Shown piece after piece: positions 7,701 through 14,261 of a DNA stretch of 20,144 bases. Location: assembly GCA_900764925.1 (NCBI GenBank), contig CAAFPW010000035.1, positions 1 through 20,144 on the forward strand, read 5' to 3'. A program made the position numbers and the translations under genes. The first letter of the stretch is position 1. Each line of letters opens with the position of its first letter. Source of the stretch: Fusobacteriaceae bacterium (GTDB lineage: Bacteria > Fusobacteriota > Fusobacteriia > Fusobacteriales > Fusobacteriaceae). The notes below the pieces were generated by a model. That model did not search any database. It worked only from the letters and a program-made list of their open reading frames with translations, and was not told where the DNA came from.

Positions 7701-8678
7701 GGAGTAGATAATAATATTGAATTTAACGCTTTACACTATACTCCTGAAGAACTTTCTTCTGGAAAGAGACACCCTGTTGATTTAGTAAAAACTGAAAATA
7801 TTGTTTTAAGAATAAATGGAAAACAACAAGGAGTTGGAGGAGATGATAGTTGGGGAGCTACACCTCACGATCAATATCAAATAAAATCTGGAGAAACACA
7901 TACTTACTCATTCAAATTAAAAGGAATATCTAAAAAAGATTCTCCTATGGAGATAAGTAAGGTTAATCTTGAAGATAATTTAATAAAAGGCATTAAAATT
8001 AATGGTAATGAGTTAGAGAATTTTGATAAAAATATAACTAACTATGAAATAAAATATCTTGTAGAAACTCAAAAATCTGCCCCTGTTGTAGAAGTAGAAT
8101 TTGATAATAAAGAAGATGTTATTGTAAGTATCAAACAAGCTGAAAGTATAAATGATAGTGCTAAGATAGTAGTAGCTCATAAGGATGAAACTCTTAATAA
8201 AATTTTAAGAAAAGAATATACTATTAATTTTGGAACTCATAATATAGTTTATGCGTCAGACTTACCTTTTAAAAAGGCAACTTCTGGAATGTATAAAGCT
8301 GAAAGAGATATAACTGTATCTGGAAGTGTTCCTCACTTAAGATTGGAAGATGGTAAAAAAGTTCGTTTTGAAAAAGCTATCTGTGTAAACTCTGATTCAA
8401 AAGTTGTAATTGATTTACAAGGAAAAGGATTTAAAAGATTTAAAACATATGTAGGAATGGATAGAGAGATAATAGGTTATAGAAGTAAAGCTTCATTTAG
8501 AATATTATTAGATAATAATGAGGTATTTAATAGTGGAGAAATGACTAGTTCAGGTAGAGCTAAAGAGATAGATTTAGATGTAAGCAAAGCTAAAACTATT
8601 ACTTTAATTATGGATTCATATGATGGAGATATCAATTATGACCATGGTACTTGGGGAGATGCTAGATTTATAAAATAA
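4758..8678 (+). CDS. Exported GH2 beta-galactosidase (LacZ-type) with C-terminal NPCBM module
   Basis: This enzyme has 1306 residues, far longer than the ~1020 of cytosolic LacZ. The N-terminus is a signal peptide with LLSC at residues 12-15, which could be a lipobox; cleavage after TLA (residue ~19) is the alternative. Next come the GH2 sugar-binding jelly roll (SLNGDWKFN onward, ~90-260), an Ig-like domain, and the TIM barrel with GVNRHEFDP (395-403). Acid/base Glu502 lies in LGNES and nucleophile Glu564 in IECEYAHGMGNS. The Bgal_small domain follows to ~1070. An Ig/cadherin-like segment (~1075-1160) then leads into an NPCBM carbohydrate-binding domain (~1162-1306, with GMD at 1233-1235 and DHGTWGDARF at 1295-1304). 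The architecture points to cleavage of host or dietary galactosides outside the cytosol. AGGGGG at 4747-4751 is the ribosome site. It stands alone, with no permease or regulator beside it. Confidence 0.93.
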   Translation: MKKTTKLLPFFLLSCLTLANELDGSNHATGNRSNEVVQASIDNPFWTGNPEIFSDKREKMHSTMMSFDTVEEALKNPNYSDFKNSKNFLSLNGDWKFNLVSHPNEDIKDFYKKDFDDSKWKTIPVPSSWQLHGYDQPRYNDTAYPWEYQKTPINHPDTPKDYNPIGYYKREVELPKNWNGREVFISFQGVESAYYVYVNGEYAGYSEDTFVGHDFNITPYLKEGKNEISVKVHRWSDGSWLESQDMIKLSGIFRDVFIYSTPKIRMRDYTVTTDLDNEYKDSVLNVEVDLTKHENINGKFKVNALLFDENQNIVVDETSEIDMSNINDGKVKFSKEIKNPKKWSFENPNLYTLVLALKNDRDEVVETISNKIGFRKVEVKNGRILLNGKKLVLKGVNRHEFDPKNARTLSEEVMIKDIELMKQHNINTVRSSHYPNDPRWYDLCNEYGLLVMDEANLETHGRLDEIPQSRPEWTKAVIDRQEGMFERSKNEVSIFSWSLGNESDKGENFVKAAEWLRDNDSTRLIHYEPQRDITDIYSRMYRTIDEARAYATDSRNTMPYIECEYAHGMGNSIGNLQDYWDLFDKYDVFHGGYIWDWVDQGILTKDEKTGKMFYAYGGDWGDEEFTDHNFCANGLISTDRTIQPEIKEVKKVYQNIKFNDVDIKNGEFSITNKFMFTDLDNYEMVWELRKDAEILESGTLVTSLAPDQTKIIKLPYENIKEENGAEYWLNLSFRLKEDTSWAKKGHVIAKEQFKLPIEVEKEYLSLDNISNLTYKEVDKELVVKGDNFTVKFNKEKGSLDSFIVDGKELIEKPLIPNYWRAPNDNDKGNGAEERLATWKFAGKNAKVIDFNITSANAKAVRVDIKLEIPTITPSTLDLQYVVFGNGEIKVTNTLYTSKDLPEIPEFGMMMELPAKYDKVTWYGRGPEENYVDRKTGYDIGVYSDNVENFFIPYIDPSETGNRIDNRWVTLTTNGTTGLFVSGVDNNIEFNALHYTPEELSSGKRHPVDLVKTENIVLRINGKQQGVGGDDSWGATPHDQYQIKSGETHTYSFKLKGISKKDSPMEISKVNLEDNLIKGIKINGNELENFDKNITNYEIKYLVETQKSAPVVEVEFDNKEDVIVSIKQAESINDSAKIVVAHKDETLNKILRKEYTINFGTHNIVYASDLPFKKATSGMYKAERDITVSGSVPHLRLEDGKKVRFEKAICVNSDSKVVIDLQGKGFKRFKTYVGMDREIIGYRSKASFRILLDNNEVFNSGEMTSSGRAKEIDLDVSKAKTITLIMDSYDGDINYDHGTWGDARFIK

Positions 8679-8683
8679 TAAAA

Positions 8684-8779
8684 GCGTAAATAATTTTGTA
8701 TACTTACTTTCTTGATTATTAGAATTAAACTAGTTTAGTGGAGACTGAAAAATTTAGATATTTTTCAGTCTCTCTTCAT
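8684..8779 (+). repeat. Copy 2 of the ~100-base 3'-UTR direct repeat
   Basis: This is a direct copy of 4088-4187, lacking four bases (CATT) in the middle. In the proximal stem the 5' arm changes from GAGAG to AAAAG and the 3' arm from CTCTC to CTTTC. One G-C pair is thereby replaced by A-T (8682 with 8709), a compensatory change that hints at selection on RNA structure. Confidence 0.9.
8741..8776 (+). terminator. Terminator after beta-galactosidase
   Basis: The same 13-bp stem as at 4149-4180 is found at 8741-8753 and 8760-8772. The tail here is TCTT rather than TTTT, so it may terminate less efficiently. Confidence 0.8.
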
Positions 8780-8974
8780 ATTATTTTTCTAATTATCCAC
8801 TTACTATAAGTACTACCAAAATAACAGTATTCCATTCAATCTTGAGAATAAAAAATATACTTTTATACAAAGTATTAATTTTTAATATTAAATTTTCACT
8901 ACTATCCTACTGTTCTACAATTTTAATTATTTTTTATTTCTTCTATTCTATTATACTACTGTTTATGTTCTTAA

Positions 8975-9463
8975 TTATATTTTATTTTTTCTAGATAGCT
9001 TGTAGTTATCATTACCTGAAATTCCTTTTAAAAAATTAGTGAACTCTTCTTCACTCATTTCATTTCTATTTTGTAAGTAATATAAATTCTGTTCAGAAGC
9101 TATATCTAGTTCTCTAAAATTTTTCATATAGTATTCATGAGTTAGCTTATACAATTCTATAGCTTCATCAAATCTTTGTTGGCAACTATATATTTTAGCC
9201 CTCATATTTAAAGTGGTTGCACTTATTCCATCTTTTTCTTCTAGTTGATCTAAAATATTTAGAGCTTTTTCATAATTTCCATCTTTTTTTTCAATTATTA
9301 TAGTTTTAACATAATCTTTATATTTTAATTCATAATCTAATTTTATGATATCATCTAGACTATATTTTTTATAATGGTTTTTGATTGATTTTTTATTCTT
9401 TTTTATAAATAATCTCAGTATAAATAGAGCCAATATAAAATAGAGTAAATTGGAAATTTTCAT
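8975..9463 (-). CDS. Small membrane-anchored TPR-like protein
   Basis: This is a 162-residue protein of unknown function. It starts with one hydrophobic segment (ISNLLYFILALFILRLFI, residues 3-20) followed by a lysine-rich stretch, which predicts an inner-membrane anchor with a cytosolic tail. Residues ~50-130 read as two or three tetratricopeptide-like helical hairpins (KKDGNYEKALNILDQLEEK and RAKIYSCQQRFDEAIELYK), a scaffold for protein contacts. The reading frame is open to 9508. However, the -10 box at 9497-9502 lies inside that extension, and AGAGGTG sits just before ATG 9463, so the shorter start is chosen. It has its own promoter and convergent neighbours, giving no functional hint. 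Confidence 0.7.
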   Translation of the reverse strand: MKISNLLYFILALFILRLFIKKNKKSIKNHYKKYSLDDIIKLDYELKYKDYVKTIIIEKKDGNYEKALNILDQLEEKDGISATTLNMRAKIYSCQQRFDEAIELYKLTHEYYMKNFRELDIASEQNLYYLQNRNEMSEEEFTNFLKGISGNDNYKLSRKNKI

Positions 9464-9496
9464 AAAATCACCTCTAAATACATAATAACTAACCTC

Positions 9497-9525
9497 ATTA
9501 TATGCCAATTAAGAATTTATGTAAA
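9497..9525 (-). promoter_or_regulatory. Promoter for the TPR-like protein gene
   Basis: On the minus strand TTTACA (9525-9520), a 17-base spacer and a perfect TATAAT (9502-9497) are present. Transcription would begin near 9490, about 27 bases before ATG 9463. Confidence 0.7.
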
Positions 9526-9641
9526 TATATATTTCTAATTATAGTTGAAATATTTTTATAATAATTAGTCCTATAATAAATAAGTTATTTAATAATTTAT
9601 TAATAAAAGAAACTTTGATTAATGTTTCAGCATTTTCTAAA

Positions 9642-10007
9642 CTATTTTATAACTCTAGTGAAGGTAGCCTTATCTTTAGTTTTTTCCTCTATATCAAGTG
9701 TATTTTGAACTGTAGTATATACATTCCCCTCTTCATCAATAGTTAACCCTTCAAACCTTCTATTTGGAACTCTGTATTTTAACACTTCAGGTAGTCCATT
9801 TCCTGGTTCAAACTTTTGTAATATTTTTTCTTGACTATCCAGTTGAACTATAAATGGACCATATTCATTACAAATCCAAAAGTTTCCATTTTTATCTACT
9901 GCTATTCCTTCAGGATTCAATCCATTTATATCATAACCAAGTTCATTCATATTCATATCTAGAGTAATTTCTCCAGTACTTCCCATCTTACCAGTTGGTA
10001 AAGGTAA
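9642..10007 (-). pseudogene. Fragment of an esterase-like phytase-family (PF13449) gene
   Basis: About 121 residues remain of a family whose members are usually 350-450 residues and exported. The visible core is unmistakable: LNPEGIAVDKNGNFWICNEY, GPFIVQLDSQ, PGNGLPEVL, PNRRFEGLTI and GNVYTTVQNTL. The frame opens directly after a TAA (10010-10008), reads LPLPTGK, then the ATG at 9986. It ends with a stop in the middle of the TRVI strand, where intact members continue. No ribosome site precedes the ATG. Both ends are lost, so this is a relic rather than a short functional gene. It may be one copy of a family with intact members elsewhere in the genome. Confidence 0.75.
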
Positions 10008-10010
10008 TTA

Positions 10011-10309
10011 GGAGTAAATTCATGTAAATTTTTAATTTAATTAAATTTAGTATTTTAAATATCTGTAATTTTATATTCATAATATAAATAAAGTAATATA
10101 AGCAATAAATTAATTTATATAAAAAATAAAAATTAATATAACTAATTATTCTCGATAAATAGAGATTATTCGAAATAGAAATCCTTGATTTTATTAGCTT
10201 TATAATTTTTTAAATTTCTTTAAAAATATTAATCGAGATATATCTTTTAGTTTATCGAGATATATGGTATAATATATCTATATATTTTTAAGATTGAGGT
10301 GAAAATATT
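10011..10309. other. AT-rich spacer with repeated CTCGATAAA/TATCGAG sites
   Basis: About 300 bases with no gene. CG dinucleotides are rare in this window, yet this spacer holds a cluster of similar CGA-containing sites. TCTCGATAAA (10150-10159) is an exact inverted copy of TTTATCGAGA (10251-10260). ATCGAGATATAT occurs twice in direct orientation (10232-10243 and 10254-10265), exactly 22 bases apart. The second direct copy lies in the spacer of the recombinase promoter. These are candidate operators or recombination half-sites. Confidence 0.6.
10265..10273 (+). promoter_or_regulatory. Extended -10 promoter of the recombinase gene
   Basis: TGGTATAAT (10265-10273) is a full extended -10 element. 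No good -35 is found at 17 bases; the position holds TTTTAG. Transcription would begin near 10280, and GAGGTG (10296-10301) is placed eight bases before ATG 10310. Confidence 0.6.
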
Positions 10310-10858
10310 ATGGCCAATAAAGTTACTAGGACTTTGTCTGAAGAAGAGATTATAAAAATCTTTAGATATTTGACTATAGATGTAAAGCAGATGCTTTTTT
10401 TACAATTGAATACAGGATTAAGAATCTCAGATATAATTTTATTAAAGCATAAGGATATAATGTTTGGTAAGTTGGAAATAAAAGAACGTAAGACTGGAAA
10501 ACCTCAGTTAACTAGAATAAATATGGATGTAGTAGAGTATTTATTTAAACATAGAATATATGATGGAGAGTATATGTTCTGGGATGAAAAGTGTAATCCT
10601 AAATCTATTATCAGAAAAGTGGAATGGCAGATACAAAAAGCTTGTGATATGGAGAATATTAATAGTGAGTTTATTTCTACCCACAGTTTTAGAAAAACTT
10701 TTGCTACTGATGCTTATAATAGAACGAAGGATATAGTGGTAGTTCAGGAGTTATTAAACCATAGTAGTGCAGCAGTTACTCAGAGATATATTCGTATAAA
10801 TAAAGAAAAAGTAGATGAAACTAGAGAAAAAACGGCAATAGGATTCAAGGCTTTATAA
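10310..10858 (+). CDS. Small tyrosine recombinase, catalytic domain only (FimB/XerC-like)
   Basis: The protein is 182 residues, roughly the size of FimB/FimE and about 100 shorter than XerC/XerD. It lacks the N-terminal SAM-like core-binding domain. The catalytic set looks complete: Arg38 (TGLRISD), Lys61 (RKTGK), His125 and Arg128 (HSFRKTF), His151 (LLNHSS) and nucleophile Tyr160 (TQRYIRI). Such enzymes cut and rejoin DNA through a 3'-phosphotyrosine and often flip short invertible segments or act as accessory integrases. No phage or integrative-element genes surround it. The inverted 10-base sites upstream (10150 and 10251) are candidate substrates, though they could instead be operators. 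The gene ends convergently with the DUF3737 operon at a shared terminator. Confidence 0.88.
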   Translation: MANKVTRTLSEEEIIKIFRYLTIDVKQMLFLQLNTGLRISDIILLKHKDIMFGKLEIKERKTGKPQLTRINMDVVEYLFKHRIYDGEYMFWDEKCNPKSIIRKVEWQIQKACDMENINSEFISTHSFRKTFATDAYNRTKDIVVVQELLNHSSAAVTQRYIRINKEKVDETREKTAIGFKAL

Positions 10859-10896
10859 CTATTTATTATAGGATGTATATTATTTGAAGAAGAAAA

Positions 10897-10940
10897 AGAG
10901 GTGTTTCATACTATTACTTAGTTAATTACACCTCTGTTTT
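10897..10940. terminator. Bidirectional terminator between convergent genes
   Basis: AGAGGTGT (10897-10904) pairs with ACACCTCT (10928-10935) around a 23-base loop. The plus strand continues GTTTT and the minus strand TTTTTCTT, so it can serve both the recombinase gene and the long minus-strand operon that ends at 11029. Confidence 0.7.
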
Positions 10941-11028
10941 ACATCTTAAATTCTTTGAAGAGAGAGATTTTTGATAAATGTTTGTTATTATATTTAAAAA
11001 AAATTTTATAATTATAAATTATCGGTTT

Positions 11029-11871
11029 TTATTTTCTTGTTTTAATTTCAGCTTTTGTTGGTATAATTGAATCTTCAGTTATAATCTCTCCAATCTCATC
11101 AGCAATAACAAAACCTGATTTTATATTTTTTACTGATTTTATATATCCTTTTATATCTGCTTCAACACTTGAGTACTCAAAAGATAAGTCTGTTTCTTCC
11201 ATGATACAATTTACTAATCTTAGATTTTCACAATAGCATAATGGTTGAGTTCCAATTATTTTACAATCTATTAGAGTTAAGTTTTTGGAAAACCATCCAA
11301 GATACTCTCCCTTTACAACAGAATTTCTCACAGTAATATTTTCACTATGCCAAAAAGCATCTTTTGTATCAAGATTACAATTAGATATATCTAAATTTTT
11401 AATGTATTGAAAAGAGTATTTACCTTTAAAATTAACATTTTCTAATTTAATATCATTTGAATCTAGCATAAAATACTCTGATTCAATATTAGAATTTTTT
11501 AAAATTATATTCTCACATTTCCATCCAAACTCTTGTGAAACTATATCTGAATCTTCAATTTTTATATTTTTACACTCTCTTAAGCATTTTATACTATTTA
11601 TTTTGCTGTCTTTAATATATCCATCTATTGAATACCAGATGGGAGCTCTAGCTAATTCATCTAATTTAGAATTTTCTAAAGTAAATTTTCTATTGTGCCA
11701 AAGGGGATAACGAAGAGAAAAGTTACAATTTTTTACAACTATATCTCTAGCTTCTTTCAAAGCTGATTCTCCATCTTTCTCTCCAGCAAAATTACAATTT
11801 ATAACCTCTGTATCTTTTAAATTATAAAGAGCTCTCTCCTCTTCAAAACTTAAATTTTCGATTTTGTTCAT
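11029..11871 (-). CDS. DUF3737 family right-handed beta-helix protein
   Basis: This is a 280-residue protein matching the DUF3737 family (PF12541). It is built from short repeats such as NIKIEDSDI, NIILKNSNI, NITVRNSVV and NLTLIDCKI at roughly 20-residue intervals, a pattern that folds as a right-handed parallel beta-helix. The N-terminal LSFEEERALYNLKD and the LWHNR and FWHSENI motifs are characteristic. There is no signal peptide, so it is predicted cytosolic. No function is established for the family. An ATG at 11880 sits directly against AAGGAG with no spacing; ATG 11871, nine bases after it, is chosen. It follows the LysR gene by 20 bases and is the last gene of the operon. Confidence 0.85.
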   Translation of the reverse strand: MNKIENLSFEEERALYNLKDTEVINCNFAGEKDGESALKEARDIVVKNCNFSLRYPLWHNRKFTLENSKLDELARAPIWYSIDGYIKDSKINSIKCLRECKNIKIEDSDIVSQEFGWKCENIILKNSNIESEYFMLDSNDIKLENVNFKGKYSFQYIKNLDISNCNLDTKDAFWHSENITVRNSVVKGEYLGWFSKNLTLIDCKIIGTQPLCYCENLRLVNCIMEETDLSFEYSSVEADIKGYIKSVKNIKSGFVIADEIGEIITEDSIIPTKAEIKTRK

Positions 11872-11891
11872 TAAATTCATCTCCTTATTTT

Positions 11892-12776
11892 CTATTGAAA
11901 GCTTAAATTTTTTTTAATATTTTCTAAAAATAGTGAAACAGCTGGAGAAAAAATCTGATTTTTTTTCCAAATAATAATAGAATTTGTAAGTTTTTTAGGA
12001 CTTAAAGGAATAAATTTAATATTTTCATTATTATGGATGCCCAAAGCCCCATCTAAACATATTGCATATCCTAAATCTTTTTCAACTAAAAAAATAGCAT
12101 TTGAAAATAAATTATAAGTGGCTAAAATATTGGGAGTTAATTCCATTGTACTAAACCAATGTAAAATTTCTTTTTGGGCAGCTCCTCTTTTAGGAAGGAT
12201 AAGATGAGAATCTTTTATTTTTTCTAGAGTTAGAGTTTTACTATTAGATAAACTATTTTTTTTATTTAAAAGAACACCCCAAGTTTCATCTTTAGCTATT
12301 CTTATATATTCATATCTTAAAAGTTGTAAAGGTTCCAATAAAATTGCTAAATCAATTAATCCTTTATTTAATTTTTCTTCTATATCATCAGCTGACCCAT
12401 TATATAAATCGAAAGTTACCTTAGGATACTCTTTTGTAAATTTTGCAATTTCATCTATTAAAATATTAGTACCTAAAGATTCAGCACAGCCTATAGTTAT
12501 AGTTCCTACTATCTCATTTTTAGATGACAAAAAACTTTTTTTTAATTTTTCAGATAATTCTACTATTTCACTAGCATATTGTTGAAAAAGTAGTCCTTCA
12601 CTTGTTAAAATAATACTTTTCTTATTTCTAATAAAAAGTTGTGTTTTTAATTCTTCTTCTAGTTCCATAAGTTGCCTACTCAAAGTAGGTTGTGTAATAT
12701 TTAGAAATTCAGCTGCTTTTGTTATACTCTTCTCTTGTGCAACAGCTAAAAAATATTTTAATACACGCAGTTCCAT
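11892..12776 (-). CDS. LysR-family transcriptional regulator
   Basis: This 294-residue protein has the canonical LysR layout. The N-terminal winged helix-turn-helix (MELRVLKYFLAVAQ, then ITKAAEFLNITQPTLSRQL, residues ~1-60) is followed by a linker helix. The type-2 periplasmic-binding-like effector domain (~90-290) begins GTITIGCAES. Its ligand is unknown. TTAGGAGATAATTTA before the ATG is a strong ribosome site. It lies within the minus-strand redox operon, 18 bases after the cyclophilin-like gene and 20 before DUF3737, instead of being divergent from its targets as many LysR genes are. It may autoregulate the operon, but the visible operator dyads upstream of the operon look MerR-type, not the LysR T-N11-A form. 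Confidence 0.92.
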   Translation of the reverse strand: MELRVLKYFLAVAQEKSITKAAEFLNITQPTLSRQLMELEEELKTQLFIRNKKSIILTSEGLLFQQYASEIVELSEKLKKSFLSSKNEIVGTITIGCAESLGTNILIDEIAKFTKEYPKVTFDLYNGSADDIEEKLNKGLIDLAILLEPLQLLRYEYIRIAKDETWGVLLNKKNSLSNSKTLTLEKIKDSHLILPKRGAAQKEILHWFSTMELTPNILATYNLFSNAIFLVEKDLGYAICLDGALGIHNNENIKFIPLSPKKLTNSIIIWKKNQIFSPAVSLFLENIKKNLSFQ

Positions 12777-12794
12777 TAAATTATCTCCTAATCT

Positions 12795-13220
12795 TTAATC
12801 TATCTTTTCAATTTTTACAATTGAAACATTATTAATGTTTTCTAAATTTTCAAATCCCTTTTCAATTCTTCCTAAAGGAATTAGACCATTAGAATTTCTA
12901 AAATCTTTTATAAAGAAAGCCAGATTTCCCCATGGAGAGTAATAAGTTAAATCATAAGTTTTAGGAGTACAACTTCCTGGAGCACCAGTAATATCTAACT
13001 TCTTAGGAAGATAACTAATTTTTTCAGTACTTCCATAGTTTTCAAATTTTAATTCTAAAGGTAATTGACTTAATAAGCTTCTTGATGCACTATTATCTTC
13101 TAAGGCTACAACTATCTCTTGATTATTGAAGCTTAATCTTATTCTATCCATAATTTTCTCCTCACTATAGCTTAGTATTGATAAAAATATTGTTAAACAT
13201 ATAATCAAAATCTTTTTCAT
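12795..13220 (-). CDS. Exported cyclophilin-like fold protein (PF18050 type)
   Basis: This 141-residue protein has an N-terminal signal (MKKILIICLTIFLSILSYS, cleavage near residue 19), followed by a cyclophilin-like beta barrel. The family pattern is seen in IRLSFNNQEIVVALEDNSAS, RSLLSQLPLELKFENYG, EKISYLPKKLD and the loop GAPGSCTPKTYDLTYYSPW. The closing strands are GNLAFFIKDF and LIPLGRIEKG. Such proteins commonly sit beside flavodoxins and aldo/keto reductases in anaerobes; peptidyl-prolyl isomerase activity is not demonstrated. An internal Met24 could give a cytosolic form, but AGAGGTGAGAT before ATG 13220 supports the exported start. It is 10 bases downstream of the aldo/keto reductase gene, so probably co-translated. 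Confidence 0.83.
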   Translation of the reverse strand: MKKILIICLTIFLSILSYSEEKIMDRIRLSFNNQEIVVALEDNSASRSLLSQLPLELKFENYGSTEKISYLPKKLDITGAPGSCTPKTYDLTYYSPWGNLAFFIKDFRNSNGLIPLGRIEKGFENLENINNVSIVKIEKID

Positions 13221-13230
13221 ATCTCACCTC

Positions 13231-14241
13231 TTATACTACATTTCCACCTTTTTGTTTACCATTTTGAGCCATTACTCCTACCAAAGCATGAGGAAGATAA
13301 AGCTCTTCTAAATAAGAGATATCCTCATTTGAAAGTTTTAAATCCACAGCTTTTACCATACCCTCTACTTGAGAAATTTTTGTTGCTCCTACAACTGGAG
13401 CTGTTACCTTTGTAAGCAACCAAGCAAGTGATATTTCAGTCATTGAAACACTATATTTTTTAGACAGTTCAGTAACTCTATCTATTATAAGCTGGTCAAT
13501 CTCAGCTGTTTTGTCATACTTAAATTTTGCATAACTATCCTCTAACAATCTCTTAGATGTTTCATTTTTCTGTTTTGCAAGACGTCCTCCTGCTAATGCA
13601 CTATATGGAGTAAGTGCTATATTTTCAGAGTTACAAAATGGAATCATCTCCCTTTCCTCTTCTCTTGCTATAAGGTTATAGTGCCCTTGCATAGAAACAA
13701 ACTCAGTCATTCCATTAGCTCTAGCAAAATAGTTAGCTTTTGCCAATTGCCAAGCAAAACAATTTGAAATTCCTATGGCTCTAGCTTTTCCCGATTTTAT
13801 CACATTGTGCAATCCTTCCATAATCTCTTCCATTGGAGTATTATAGTCCCACATATGATAAATATATAAATCAACATAATCTAAACCTAAGTTTTTAAGA
13901 CTGCTATCTATATAGTTTTCTATATGTTTTTGTCCAGATATATTTTTTTCTATCTCCTCTACTGTTCTAGGAGTAAATTTAGTGGCTATTACATAATCCT
14001 CACGTTTAGCAAAATCACGAAGAGCCTTTCCTACAAATTGTTCACTTGTTCCATTTTGATAAACTGGTGCTGTATCAAAAAAATTAATTCCTAAATCAAG
14101 AGCAGTTTTTATTATCTTTCTTGTTTCTTCTTCATCTATAGTCCAACTATGCTGTCCTATTTGAGCATTTCCAAACCCCATACATCCCATGCAAATAGAT
14201 GATACAATTAAATCTGAATTTCCTAATTTTTTATATTTCAT
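13231..14241 (-). CDS. Aldo/keto reductase
   Basis: This is a cytosolic (alpha/beta)8-barrel oxidoreductase of 336 residues that reduces aldehydes and ketones with NADPH. The catalytic tetrad is present: Asp56 and Tyr61 (FFDTAPVYQNG), Lys88 (IATKFTP) and His129 (LYIYHMW). The N-terminus KYKKLGNSDLIVSSICMGCMGFG and GKARAIGISN are typical of the YakC/AKR13-like group. GAMKISQ-type cofactor residues are seen as VGATKISQVEGMV near the C-terminus. AGGAGG precedes the ATG. It lies between the secreted flavodoxin (20 bases upstream) and the cyclophilin-like gene. The neighbourhood suggests carbonyl detoxification, but the substrate is unknown. Confidence 0.93.
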   Translation of the reverse strand: MKYKKLGNSDLIVSSICMGCMGFGNAQIGQHSWTIDEEETRKIIKTALDLGINFFDTAPVYQNGTSEQFVGKALRDFAKREDYVIATKFTPRTVEEIEKNISGQKHIENYIDSSLKNLGLDYVDLYIYHMWDYNTPMEEIMEGLHNVIKSGKARAIGISNCFAWQLAKANYFARANGMTEFVSMQGHYNLIAREEEREMIPFCNSENIALTPYSALAGGRLAKQKNETSKRLLEDSYAKFKYDKTAEIDQLIIDRVTELSKKYSVSMTEISLAWLLTKVTAPVVGATKISQVEGMVKAVDLKLSNEDISYLEELYLPHALVGVMAQNGKQKGGNVV

Positions 14242-14261
14242 AATTATCTCCTCCTAGAATA

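Noticed and set aside
8780..8974. Search for a gene or promoter in the gap after the beta-galactosidase terminator
   Set aside because: Only AT-rich DNA with a weak ACTTA/TAAGT stem; no start codon with a ribosome site and no convincing promoter pair.
10150..10265. A CRISPR-like reading of the repeated CTCGATA/TATCGAG words
   Set aside because: Only three short copies in mixed orientation and unequal spacing; no unit repeat of 25-40 bases and no cas genes.
10985..11028. AT-only hairpin with a T run after the DUF3737 stop as a terminator
   Set aside because: The stem has no G-C pairs and a tight loop, so it would be weak; the bidirectional hairpin at 10897-10940 is the better candidate.
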